Below are positions 22,804-35,407 of a stretch of 64,000 nucleotides of DNA, piece by piece. The stretch comes from Prunus persica (lineage: Eukaryota > Streptophyta > Magnoliopsida > Rosales > Rosaceae). The notes under the pieces were generated by a model. It made no database searches. It worked only from the letters and a program-made list of their open reading frames with translations, and was not told the DNA's origin. Position 1 is the first letter of the stretch. Each line of letters starts with the position of its first letter. Both the position numbers and the translations under genes were made by a program. The stretch covers positions 23,428,225 to 23,492,224 of the forward strand of contig NC_034009.1 of the NCBI RefSeq assembly GCF_000346465.2. The letters are read 5' to 3'.

Positions 22804-25800
22804 TTAAGCACTTGCAGCCAATGACGCCGATCTGTAGCACGCTCTCTTTGCCGCACGAACAATGTCTTCTACCTGTAAAAGCAGTTAACCAAGATGTAAA
22901 TGGCAATGCAGCCTAGCCCACAGCCCAATTAATGGCAAAGAGCCAACAACTAAATAACTATTGCACCTATTGACCATCTATAAGGCAGTGCAACCATAAT
23001 TCAGTGCCAACAGTGGAAATACACAGTACACTGATAATTGATACCAAACCATAAAAATCGGAAGGGAACTCACCTGAGGAACAGCCAATCTCTCCAAATT
23101 AGCAGCATAAGGCATCGGAACATCAGCCCCAGCAATTCTCTCAACCGGTGCATCAAGATAGCCAAAGCTATCCTCAACAACAGATGTGCTGTTAAGAAGT
23201 ACACAGTGTTAAGTATAAAAAGTGTCTGAAAATCACTCAGCAGGGAACATACATGAGTGTAAAGAGACAGACCAGATTTCAGCACCAACACCATGCTGAG
23301 GAAACCCTTCTTCAACTGTTACCAGCCTGTTGGTTTTCCTGACTGAAGCATTGATGGTGTTCCTGTCCAGAGGACGAATTGACCGCAAATTTATGACCTG
23401 TAATAAAACAAATAGTCAATAATGTCTCTATTGCTAGAGTACGAACAAGATTGTGTTGTTACCAATATAAATTTACCTCAGCACTGATTCCTTCCTTAGC
23501 GAGTATCTCAGCCGCCTGAAAAAACCAACAGAATTAAATCACAAATGTAAGGGAGGAAAGGAGAGGGAGGGGGGAGGAGAGAGAGAGTCTGGCTGCAAAC
23601 CAAAGACTATATAAGCAAGAATTAATAGAAGTGCCTATAAAATACACTTTCTATATTCTCTCTTATGCAGACATAAAATAAAAGAAATGTGTTAACAAAT
23701 CGGCAGGCAAACCACTAATGGAATGTTGAACAATTATAAAGGCAACAGAATTTCACGGCAGCAACCAGGCGCTTCTTGTCAAAGCTATGATAAAGTTTCA
23801 TGCAAGTTCCATTTCAAATTCCTCTAAATTATTAAGTACCACTTATTAAGCATCTGTCACGTCAATCCAGCTCTAACTCATACTTACCCAATTTGCTCTC
23901 CCCCCACCCCCCACCTGGATCAATATATTCAACGAACCACGTTTGTTAAGGAGAACCAGTACTGGGAGAGATGTGAAGACAGGGATGGAGAGAGAGAGAG
24001 AGAGAGAGAGAGCGCAATGGAGAGAAAGAGCAATGGAGGGAGAGAGTGATGGGAGCTTTGAAATTGGGTCATAAGTGTAGCACAGGGGAGGACGGCATTG
24101 GGTCCTTCAATTTAATAAAGGAAGGGGGTGTTCCAAAGAGGCACCTGTTGGAAATGAAGGCACGGGTCTTTCAAAGACCCTCTGAACTTCCAACTAATTT
24201 TATCATTAAATAAATAATAAATTAAATTACTCCCCTTATATTTTTCCAATGAAATAAACTTCCCTTAATTAAAGTTCTTTCTTAATTTTAGATTACATAT
24301 TTAATTTAGTTAACCTGCTATACACGTAGTCTCTCGTTCCCTTACCAAGTAACTATGATCTAACTTAATAGCAAAAATTACACCCTATTATTACATGCAC
24401 CACATCCAGGCAGCAGAAGGAGGTAAAGTAAACAAACCTGCAGAGCATAGCCGACCATTTTTGAAAAAGCTGTAATAGTGACATCCTTTCCTTCTTTCTC
24501 AATCTGAGTTTAATTATATTACGATTAGAAGGCAATCATCATTGATAGAGAACAAAAAAACGTGGAATTAAGAGTGCAAGCAACAAGCATCTTTCAGATG
24601 CATTTCCATTAGCTCAGTGATCACCTTAGCTTTCCCTATTGGAAGGCAAAAACTGGAATCAAGAACTTCAGCTGAAACAGGAAATGACTCACCATATCTG
24701 AAACAGAAAATTACAGCGAAACATCAAACCCATAATGTTTGACAAGAAAACAAACAACATAAACATGACAATCTGCAGTGAATTACTTACAGCAACTCAT
24801 TCTCAAGGAAAACAACAGGATCAGGGTCCCTAATGGCAGCTTTTAGGAGCCCACGAGCATCTTCAGATGAGTAAGGGCTCAAAACTTTCAACCCAGGGAC
24901 GGCAGCATACCATGCTGCATAACACTAGATCAAAACGCTTACCATTAATTGTCAAAATTCATTCGCAATTCACACTAACTAAATGGTAACATATGAAAGA
25001 TGGCTATGTAACAAAGTAGCCGAGAGATGTAAAATAAATGGCTTGAAGAACATTACTTGAGAGTGCTGGGCACCAACACCAGCAGCAGCACCGTTTGGTC
25101 CTCTGAAAACAATGGGGACATTTATTTGGCCTGCAGACATATAATTTGATTTTGCTGCAGAATTGATGATGTGGTCAATTGCCTGCAACAAAAGCCCTAA
25201 CTGAGATTCACAATAACAACAGAAAATACATAATCCTCTAAAGAATGATAAATAGGACTAAATGCAGGCTGATAAGAACAAGACTGTAAAATACCTGTAA
25301 GTAAATAGATATAATGCAGCCAAACAAAAGATTTCAAAGTTCTCATCCTTTTCAACTTAACAGTCTTAGAAGGCGAAACATCTGAAATCCTCTAGGGAAA
25401 CCTCTCAATCTCTCTCTCTCCCCCTCTCTCTCTCTCAATCAAGAGGGACCTTTGTTTAATATAACATCTAATCCTTCCAGCACCACTTAAAGAACTCCAA
25501 AAATGTTCAATTCTTAACTCTATACAATAAAATCTTAAGTAAACGATTAGAGGTTAAAAAGGCATATCGTTACACCAACTCAGCCTACCAAGGGCTACAG
25601 GGCAGCAGCATGAAAGCACAAAATTTCATTAGTGAAAAACTTGAATCCATTTCATGGTGAAATAAATCAAGAACACTTCTCCTTGAATGGAAGGTATCTG
25701 GATTTTCTATAGAACAAGACCATGACAAGATTTGCTACAATTATAATATGAACAAATTCAATAATTGCCCATGTCAGCATTCTAGATGGCAATAGTTTCA

Positions 25801-26987
25801 GACTATCCAAAACAACCTTCAGTGTCAAGACATCAACCATATAACATTAAACTCAAGTACAAAAATGTCAGAAGTTTATAACCAAAGAAAAATCCTCCAA
25901 CCTGCATTGAGAAGTTAAAGGTCATAAACTCTACAACAGGTTTCAAACCATAGTAAGCAGCACCAACTCCAATCCCAGTGAACCCAGCCTGTACACATTA
26001 AATGAGATAAGTCAGCTACTTTCACTAATGTAAATAAACATGCAGGGCCAACATAACATGAAGTCTAGGAGCGAAATAAAGAAAATGGAAGAAATTAATG
26101 ATTTTACAGAACCACAGAAGTAAACAAAAGAGAATTTGCATGGCTTGTCAAGTAACAGGAATTACCTCCGTGATGGGGGTATCAAGAACTCTGTCAGGGC
26201 CATACTTGTCGAGAAGTCCTTTGGATATCTATATACAATGGAGCATAAAGGCCAACTGTCAGAGATGTGTAAGTTCACATGGGATAGTAATGGAAAAGGA
26301 AGGAAAAAAGTAGAATTCAAATGTATTTCTTCAGTAAATAATTCTAACCTTGTAAGCACCTTGGTATTCCCCAACCTGCATAACATAAAGAACAACGATC
26401 AAGCTTACGAAAACAAATTCTGTTGGCTTCTAAGTAAAAAATAGTACAACCTATCCATGTATCCTCACCTCTTCACCCATCAAGAACACTTTCGGGTCTG
26501 CAGACATTTCCTCATCGAGTGCAGAGTTTAAAGCATCCCTCACTGTCATCTGTGTGCATAATTTTCATTTGCATTAAAATATTAAGTGCCTCTGGAAAGT
26601 GAAGACATGCCACTGAGCATAGGTACAAATAAAAACTAATGCCCAAAAGTTATGTGAACAAGCAGGACAGTAAAATTGGGAGTCTAATACAGGTTTTTAA
26701 GTAGACGCCAGAAAGAACAATACGAGCAAGTCGAATCCGAAAACTAACTTTACCTCTTTTGCGGAAGATGAAAAAGCTCTCAATGCCGATGTGGTGGGGC
26801 GGATCCTCTGCATGGACTGCCCCAAAATCTGAACCATCACAAATATTGGGAAAACAAATCATATTAAGGGTAAAGCAATGAAGTGTCTTCCATAATCAAA
26901 ACCACAATAAAGAATTGCAGAAATATTAGGGTGTACCATAGCAGATGAGCTTCCAGCTCCCACTTTTTGCCTTAAAATCCCCAACAT
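22804..26987 (-). CDS. PDHB: Pyruvate dehydrogenase E1 component subunit beta, mitochondrial
   Basis: Fourteen minus-strand exons: 26937-26987, 26754-26828, 26469-26549, 26349-26375, 26166-26228, 25902-25988, 25057-25182, 24791-24924, 24625-24697, 24438-24503, 23477-23515, 23273-23397, 23074-23188, 22804-22872. They join in frame to 376 aa. The basic, Ser-rich start (about residues 1-41, ending RAFSSSAKE) fits a mitochondrial presequence. The mature part opens [15 protein letters not shown], carries [31 protein letters not shown] and [15 protein letters not shown] in the transketolase pyrimidine-binding domain, then the C-terminal domain from VTITAFSKM to [16 protein letters not shown]1 alpha2beta2 decarboxylates pyruvate with thiamine diphosphate and passes acetyl groups to E2. 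Every junction is GT-AG. A 5' UTR intron (about 27016-27203) is also likely. Confidence 0.95.
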
Positions 26988-27596
26988 CGTTGCCTCTTTT
27001 CCTCAAAATCAAACTGACCACCAAATAAATAAATAAACAGAAAGAAAAAAAAAAAAACTATTTAGGAACTGAAATTTTCAGTGAAAGCACTGAGCATATG
27101 TGGAAGAACAAAACGATTACTGGACATAAGGAAACAAAAGATCAGATCAAAATTGATAGGGAAATAAATCAGAGGGCCTAGGGATTTGGGAGAGAGACGA
27201 ACCTTGTTGGCGGGTTTGGAGTGGGGATCGGATCGGCGACGAGATGTGTAAAAATGAGCGTGAAGGGAAACAGCAGCCACCGCTCTTTCTTCAATTACCT
27301 TCCGTTTTAATAATTCTGTATTTTGTTTTCTCTCCGTTCTTTCGACCTTTTATTATTTATTTCATTTTCCCTTTTTATCATTTTTTTAATTTGGAACTTC
27401 CACCAAGTTCTGCGGCTTCGGGAAAATGTAATATTACGATGATGGACCCGCGACCAGACCACATACATTTTTTTAACAACAAATGGAAAAAAATTAAAAA
27501 AAAGCAAAATGCTATCAACAGTCTTGTCAATGAAAAAAATGCTTGCAGATGAGTGGTAGTTCCAACTTCATAACACTTTAATAGGATGTGTGAGAA
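26988..27596. other. PDH gene leader and promoter region
   Basis: Upstream of the PDH start on the minus strand. A donor-like CAAG|GTTCGT (about 27203) and an acceptor-like GGTCAG| (about 27016) suggest an intron in the 5' UTR. Beyond about 27260 the DNA is AT-rich. Short frames at 27244-27552 are not convincing genes. Confidence 0.45.
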
Positions 27597-27744
27597 GGGT
27601 GATGTTAGGCTTATTATATTTTTATATCATATTTTGTATTATCTCTTTAGTAGAGGTAGAGTACACTAATACAATAGGGTTCACTTCTATTAAAGAGATA
27701 ATACATAATGTGGTATAAAAAATATGATAAGTCCAGCATTTTTC
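27597..27744 (+). mobile_element. Mutator-like MITE with 9-bp duplication
   Basis: A 148-bp near-palindrome. The left arm (27597 to about 27652) and the right arm pair over about 50 bases, sharing GGCTTAT/GGACTTAT and GTATTATCTCTTTA. The 9-base string GTGTGAGAA flanks it at 27588-27596 and 27745-27753. A 9-bp duplication is characteristic of Mutator-like elements. It lies about 600 bp upstream of the PDH start codon. Confidence 0.85.
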
Positions 27745-27753
27745 GTGTGAGAA

Positions 27754-28530
27754 ACTCCATTTACCACTATTGCTTTTATTTTATTTTATTTTTAAAAAGC
27801 AAAATGCTCTTAAAATAAGTGTAAATAAAAAATATAGTTTTTTGTACACTTATTATTTGACTTTCATTATTAAATAATGACAGCAAAATAAAAAGGTAAA
27901 GTCGTAATTAGGGGGGAAGTCCCTGGTTGGCGGTCAATAACCAAAACGCTTGGAGGCGTGGACAGCCGCAGAAAGCACAAGGTGTAGTTTGAAAGATCGT
28001 TAACGACAAGAGATAATTAAAAAATGATTAATGTCAATTAAAAGATAAATTAATTAATTTTGATAAATAGCACAGAGAGGGTAGGTTAGGTCCTTCGCAG
28101 ATAAAGAAAAAGGAAGGTAGGTAGGCAGGCAGTGCTCCGGTGGGGGGCGGATTAGTGGACAACGTGCACCCAACTACCACAAACGAGGCAATGTTTGTTT
28201 GTTGATATAAAATTGAATCAAATCAACGGGTTTGTTTTTTGTAGCCAACCAAAGTGGAGGAAAGGTATTCGATGTTTTGGGGTCCAGTCTGCTTTAGCCT
28301 TCAACTATCAACTCCACCTAATGGCGGTTTGTGTTGTTTTGGTGCAAAAACTTGTACGGGGCAAGAGAAGTCCATTTTTGACTTCGAAAATAAGGTAGTG
28401 ATTTAGATTCGTTGGTTTTTTTAGCAAATATCAAGAGGTATTCTCACATTCGAAAAATAGAATTAATTCCCGCTTGAGGTTGACGTATGAGAAATAAGAT
28501 AAAATCATGAAAATGGGGCCCTTTAATTTA
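27754..28530. other. Intergenic, no gene seen
   Basis: AT-rich DNA between the MITE and the LINE tail. The frame at 28195-28398 is not recognisable. Confidence 0.45.
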
Positions 28531-29513
28531 TTTGTTTTTTTGGTAATATAGGGACAAAGTCCAAACCAAAAAAACTACACATAAACAAATCTATGCATCA
28601 AGAGGACATTCTTATCATCATAAAAAATAGCCTTTAGCTGCTCAGGAGAAAAAAGCTCATGATAATCCAAATCCTTATGATGACCCATCTTAGCTAGAAA
28701 ATCCAGCAAAATTTGGTCTCCCTATAGACACGAAGAATGTTGCAATTCCATTGGCTTTCCAAAAGCTCTCTACATTTGGTTAACAACACAAACATAGGAT
28801 GAGATATACATTAATCATATCAACAAGATGAGCAAAATCAGAATTAACAATTATCTCACACAAAAGAGTAGACAAACCATATTTGCCTTACCACATCAGC
28901 ATTTTCATGCTTTAACGGAAGAGGCAAATGAGTAGGCAAAATATTCACTCTCTCCCCCAACAAGGCAATATTGCCTACTTCAAAGTGAAGAGGTATATTG
29001 GACCCTACTTACTTTTTATAATAAAATATCATCTCCACTCTCTCATCTACTTTCTATAAAATATAACAGTAAAGGTGAAAGATTAAAATAAATAATATAG
29101 TAATGATTTGTACACGGGCATTGCCTAGTCCCTTGGAGTGATCAACTTTTTTCATGAGGTAAATAGGTAGGCAACATGCCACATCAGTCTACATAGTACA
29201 ATTCTGCCTATTTCGTTTTCCTATACCCTTGGAGATTACCCAAGCTTCAACCTTAAAGAAGCCACAAGAAGGAGGCTGACAAGCAAGAGAAATCTGAGAT
29301 TGAATCGTAGCCTTCTTTAAAAGGTAATTGGCCTTATCCCACTCAAGAAGATACTCGACAATAGTCTGTTTAGGATAAGAAGACGTTTGAAAATGAGGTT
29401 CAAAGATAGAACAGCACCCCCACTTCTAAATGAACAAGCAAGCAACATAAAAAAATATTACACCACTTTAAATTCCCTATATGCCCAGCATTATAACACA
29501 AATTATCCTTCAA

Positions 29514-32500
29514 TCAACTATCAAAATTAGAGAAATAGAAATTGATCAAACCTTCAGGTAAATGTAAGGATCTCCAAAGCACAAGCATATGAGGGCAGGT
29601 AGTAAAAAGATGCTGCAATGACTCCTCATGATAATGACATATAGAATAAGAACGGTCCCTAGAAAGATGTCTTCTTACTCTTTGCACATTAGTTAAGATC
29701 TTCTTTTGAGTAAGGAGCCAAATGAACACTGTCACACGAGGAGGGATCTTCAATTTCCAAATGAAATTCCAAGAGGAACCAGTGACTTCATTAAAACCAG
29801 TAGATAGCTCATAGGCATACTTCACAAGAAAAAATTCCATTTGAAGTGGGTCCCCAGATACAAGTAAAAGGTAAATTCCCTTCAAAATCAACATGAATAT
29901 TAATGATCTTCTTAACAGCTTGAGGAAGAAGAGCTTGCAAGAGCTTCTCAATATTCCAACCAATCCTAGAAAAATAATTAGACGCAGTTTCAGTGATGTC
30001 AAACTAATCAAACAAGGGAAAGTTAGTATCCACCAAAGGAACACACCAATCTATATATCAGTCCTGAATTTGACTCTAGTACCATCTTCGACTCTTCACT
30101 TCGTACCATTATTCAAAATGTCAGCTCCAAACATCAACCCTTTCCAATGTTGTAAGCCAAAGTACAATTATCATCATAAGCATCCAAGCAACAACTACCC
30201 CTTAAGTACTTTTTCCTTAGCATAACAGCCTAAAATCTAGAGTCCCCAGCAACAATTCTCCAACTAGCTTTAGATAACATAGCTTGATTCATAAGAGAAG
30301 CCTTTTTAATACCCAAACCTCCCAAATGTTTAGGCAAACAAACTATATCCCATTTGACTAAATAAGTTTTATGATGGTTCCCACTACTTCCCCAAAGAAA
30401 TCTTTTAGAAGACTTGTCAAGCTCTTTACAAAGAGCTTGAGGAAGCTTAGAAGTCTACATGGTATAGAGATGAATAGAAGAAGCAACATACTGGATTAAA
30501 GTAATTCTTTCATCCATAGAAAGCAGTAGACTTTTCCAAGAAGAAAGTTTAGCCTAAACTTTAACAAGAACCTCCCTTTATGTAGCCTTAGTAACCCTCC
30601 CTTGAACAAGAGGGACTCCAAGATATTTCCCCATATTAGCAAATTTGGTAACTCCATAAATCTACTCAATTTGATCAACAAGCTCATATTTAGTATTTGC
30701 ATATATGTACAACAAAGATTTCTCAAAATTAACTAGCTGTTCGGAAAGCTCAAAAAACTTATCAAGAGAATTCTTCATCACCATAGCTTGCTGAGTAGAA
30801 GCCTCACCAATCATCCACAAAGAAAATATACCAATTTAAAGGACCAGACCTCGCTGCACTAACAGCTTTCTAATCCTTCTTTAACACCCCAGCAACAATG
30901 ATGTGGCTAAGTTTTTTCCATACATAAAACAAAGAGGTAAGGGGATAAAGGGTCACCTTGTCTAACACCTCTTTGAGCTTTGAAACTCTCAACACGCTCC
31001 CCATTCATAATGATTTTGTATGAGACATTCTTAACACAACTCATAATAAGTTGAAGAGAAATTTTTCCAATACCAATTTCTGTGAGAGTTTGCTCAATGA
31101 AAGACCATTTCAAACTATCATAAACCTTAGAGAGGTAAATTTTCCAAGCTATATACCCAGTTTTTACCTCTAGCTCTGTGAAATCTATACATAACCTCTT
31201 GAGCAATGAAAATATTATATGAAATTTGTCTTCCAAGAACAAAACTAACTTGGTTGGGGCTAACAAGCTTACTCATAAAGGATCCGAGCCTTCCAACAAT
31301 GATATTAGAATCAACTTTGTATAACATGTTACATAGACTAATTGGATGGAACTGCAGCATACTCTGAGGATTAGTGATTTTAGAAACCAGAATAATAAGA
31401 GTACTATTCAAAAACTCTAGAACGGAACCACTAAAAAAACACTTAAACACCAAAACTTCAATATCTTTTTTACAAATAGACCAACAATTATGGAAAAAAA
31501 AAAAAAGATGCATAATAGTCATCGAGGCCAGGAGCCTTGTAAGGACTAATCGAAAAAAGAGCATCATGCACCTCCTTTCTAGTCACCTCATTTTAGCTTT
31601 TCAATTATATTCCTTATTCTTCTAACAAGAGTAATAATGTGAAAGAACTTGGTATTTCTATCCTCACTCTGCAACCAAGAAATCTAGATTTTTGTTTCCA
31701 AAACACATCCTCCTTATCCAATAAATTCTCAAACTCATGTTGTAACTGCTTCTCAAGATTAATTATAAAAAAAAGGAGTAACCCTTACAAAGAGACCATT
31801 GAATACCTTGAAGTCTAGCAAGAATTCTCTTATTCTTTTGAAAAATATGACCAATTTATTAGAAACTAAGCCTTCCAAATTCCTCCACTATGTTTTAATG
31901 AACTCAGAAAATAAACAATGTTTAAGCCACATTACCTCAAATCTAAAAGGCTTAAGCTCAGATGAAGGAATCTTATAAAAAAAAAAAAAAAGACCAATCA
32001 AAAGAGGACTATGATCAGAACATCCTCTCTACCTTACAAAAGCTTCTGGAAATAAAACCCTTCACTCCTTGTTACAAATAGCCCTTCATCACAAAATCAC
32101 CACTAACCCTTTTATTAACCCAAGTAAATTTGGGTCCCAAAACCTTAAATAAATGAGCCCATGATGATCAAACCATTCCTTGAAACCTCTACTTTTACCG
32201 GATAATTTTCCAAAATTTTCATCTTCAAATAATATATCATTAAAATCCTCACACACAACCCAATGTAGATTTCAAGAAGCATCAATAATAGATAAAGTTT
32301 TCCAGAGATAAGATCTCCTAGTAGGGCAAGGGTGCCCATAAACAACAGTGAAAATCCAAGAAATAGCTTGATCCATACAATGAATTACTCTCAATTTGAA
32401 TTTAGCATTATCCCAAAGCAACCATATACCACCAGAGAAGCCTACGACGTCAGAAATTTCAGCTTTAGGGAAACCAAGTTGAGAAATGACTTTACTAGCT

Positions 32501-32628
32501 CTACTGGAGCTAATTCTAGGCTCCAAAATAACCAACATATCAAACTTATGTCTATATTTAAGATCTTGCATAGCAACCGAGGATCTCTTATTACTGGCCC
32601 CTCTAATATTCCAACAACCAATCATCAT
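29514..32628 (-). pseudogene. Decayed LINE ORF2 (endonuclease, reverse transcriptase, zf-RVT)
   Basis: Separate open pieces on the minus strand carry recognisable parts of one ORF2. At 32272-32628 the endonuclease start reads MMIGCWNIRGASN with FDMLVILEPR and GGIWLLWD. At 31127-31567 and 30907-31266 are RT blocks including the NQVSFVLGRQI and GVRQGDPLSPYLFVLC motifs. At 29514-30044 the zf-RVT region has FIWLLTQKKILT and LFTTCPHMLVLWRSL. The pieces lie in different frames, so the gene is broken by several indels and stops. ORF2 would nick target DNA and copy the LINE RNA; this copy cannot. Confidence 0.85.
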
Positions 32629-33411
32629 AATGGAAGGAAAATATTAGGAAATGTCAAAAAAGACTAATCATAAATGACAGATAAAGGCCCTAAAAATTGA
32701 GATCTTGAGCCTTACCATCCTCTGCAAAAAAAGCAAACACGTCATCAATCAATGTTTCACCACCTTCAGAATCTAACTGTAAACTCTCAAAATCCCTAAA
32801 ATCCTAAGTTTCCATATCTTGATCAACAACTCTATAATCCCTAGAAGTAATATTCGGAGCTTGAGGCTTAGGAATGAAAAAAGAATCATTACTAAGAGCA
32901 TCAACCTCCCCACTTTCCAAAACTCCAGTGCCACAGTTGCCCTACGTTTAATTGAAGCTTGGTCCAGCTCAAACATAGAAGTTATGGTGGAATCATGAGA
33001 CAAATTCTTAGTGTTAGACCTCAAAACAATAGAAGTCCTATAAGAAGATTTATTTGAAATATCAGACAAATGGCAACCACCAATATCTTGACTTTGAATA
33101 GCCTTCCCATTAAATGGCAACAGATTATCCAAAGTCCCAAAAACATGTTCTTGCTCACCATTAAAACAATCATTCTCCAAGATATTAAATCTAGAACCAG
33201 ATGAATCATAAAGCCCAGTCGCAGAATTAACCCCTTTAAAAACTTTAGGCAAATCATTGCCGCAACCAATAACCTTATCCTATCTCTTATGGACCACCTC
33301 AGGGTTAACACCATTTCTTTTATCTTCACTAGCAATAGTTCTGTTTTTAAAATTCTTCTTCCAAGCTTTTCTATTATGAACAACATTCTAGATACCAAAA
33401 TCAGCCTTATC

Positions 33412-33419
33412 CCCAGTGG
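33412..33419. repeat. Left 8-bp target duplication of the hAT element
   Basis: CCCAGTGG directly precedes the TAGGGG terminus and recurs at 52420-52427 directly after the CCCCTA terminus. An 8-bp duplication is diagnostic of hAT insertion. Confidence 0.95.
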
Positions 33420-33429
33420 TAGGGGTTCA

Positions 33430-33740
33430 AGTTGGATTGGAAAATCCGATTCCGACCGATTCCGGTCCGAATATTTCCAAAAAAATCCGGCTCCAACAAA
33501 TCCGAATTCCGTAAATGCCGAAATCCGAAATTTCCGAAAAAAATTGGATCGGATTCGGAATGTACATGGAACTTCCGAAATTTCCGAAATTTCCGATCCG
33601 AAATATTCCAAAATGTTCCGAACTCATTCCGATCCAATAATTCCGATATATTCCTAATATATTCCGATTTTAAAAATTCTGAATATTTGAAAAACATTCC
33701 GATCGAGAAATTCCGATTTATTCCGAAATATTTTGAATTA
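33430..33740 (+). repeat. Left subterminal TTCCGA repeats of the hAT element
   Basis: More than twenty occurrences of TTCCGA, TCCGAA or close variants, many at 8-12 base spacing. Matching repeats occur at about 52208-52405 at the other end. The clustering is confined to the hAT ends. Reading frames here (for example 33021-33697) are produced by the repeat and are not genes. Confidence 0.85.
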
Positions 33741-35407
33741 ATCCTACAAAAGTTTAGACAACAATCAATATATTTAATTTATATGCAAAACATTTAATGC
33801 ATTCCCACAATTTTTAATTTGTCCATAGTTCTGTCACAACCAACCAAAGACACAAGTTTTCTTTGATATTATTGGCAAACATTATATATACATTATACAT
33901 ACATAATGAAAAAAATTTAAGTACATTTAAAAATATTAGTAAAAGGGAAAAAAAATTTGTAATGCAACCAATTTTGAATTGATCTAAATTACGTAGTGTA
34001 TTGATTTTTTTTTCTTTTAATTCTAACTCAATTTCTTGAATAGGACTCATTGGGGTATGAGGTCATGCATTTAATTATAAACTTATTTTCTTTATAATCA
34101 ATTGCCAAGGTGCTAATGTAGTACTATTTTCTTAATAATGTGAACAAAAACAATAGGGGGTTACAAAAAAGTTAGGTACAGCAATAGTAACTTACCCTTA
34201 AAAAAGGTAGGACATTGACATGTTGTATCAAATACAAATTGGTATCAAACTCTTGTTCATGCATGAATCATGATTATGAAAATTAAAAAATAGAGATGAT
34301 CATAGAAACACATTGGGATTGAACCCTAATAGTAAGTATGTAGTAGTATCCAAGATAAAGTTTATATAACATTATTTTTTATCAAGTATATTAACATGAT
34401 ATATATATACGTAAAATATAATATAATATAAATTTGTAGATATTTGTTTAATCAATAACAGTAATTCGTGATGGCCAAAATAATGATGGCCAATTGCCAT
34501 ATATATCTCTAATATGGCAAATATATTCACGAAAAATTTTTATTTTTATTTTTAAAAGAAAAGGTGAGAGAGTTTACTTTAGATCCAAATCAGAGTCCCC
34601 TCATATTCTCCCCCAGCAAGCAGCAAAGAGATTTCACTCCATCTCTTGAAAAACCAAACGACGCTTCTCTCTCTTCACTAGAGAAGAAAACAGGATGGAA
34701 CTTCAAACGTTTTCATCAATCTCACTATTAACCTCCTTCCTTTTGCAATACCACTGCAAGTCTACACCAAAATCTCTATCATTATTCACTATTCAGTAAG
34801 TTTTCTTTTTTATTTTATCTTGATCTTGTTTATGTATTATTGGGCAATTGAATTTGTTAACTTGTCTACCCAATTAGAAAGGAATATTGAAAAAAATAAG
34901 AAAGTGTTTTCATTGGGGCATCCAATTCTTCTCTTTTGTTGCTGATCTCACAACGAGAGCAGCTCCTTGTTCAGGGTTATAAAATAAGAGATATTCATTA
35001 TTTGTTTAAGTTCATATCAAAATATAGATGAGGATTCAGTTGGTAGAGTGAACTATTGAGATTCTGACCAAAAAATTAGACATTCCATGCCCTCAGAGAG
35101 TGTGTTGGCTTTGCCAGTTCAAGTTTTTTTTTCGTTTTAAGGGCGTTAGCAGAGGGTTTTGAATAATTTATTTTAAGTCTTACAGGGTTTGATCTTCTAA
35201 TTTTGTGTATCATTATTTTGTGCTTGTGTGCCATTATCGGATTTTATTGCATAATTTGTGGTATTAAAGATGAACAATACATATTCTTATAGCCACTGGA
35301 ACCACTTGCCTTTTCCTTTAGGTGGAAACTTTTTGTTATCATATGTCTTTTTCTTATACACCTAATAGATTGCTTGATTATTTTATATGTTTATTGCAGA
35401 TCTAAGA

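Larger units (their letters stand above)
28531..33419 (-). mobile_element. L1-type LINE, 3' portion (split by hAT)
   Basis: Minus-strand non-LTR retrotransposon. Its 3' end is near 28531, where a short T-rich run on the plus strand marks the tail. Going upstream on the minus strand come an RNase-H-like remnant (28600-29400), a zf-RVT segment (29514-30044), reverse transcriptase (30907-31567), the endonuclease (32272-32628) and part of ORF1 (32773-33252). Many stops and frameshifts show it is old. It stops abruptly at the hAT target site CCCAGTGG (33412-33419) and resumes at 52428. The AT-rich stretch at about 28880-29235 looks like an additional small insertion. Total LINE length without the nest is about 5.4 kb, normal for a plant L1. 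Confidence 0.85.

Noticed and set aside
33021..33797. Several Arg/Phe/Ser-rich frames on both strands
   Set aside because: Generated by the TTCCGA subterminal repeats of the hAT element.
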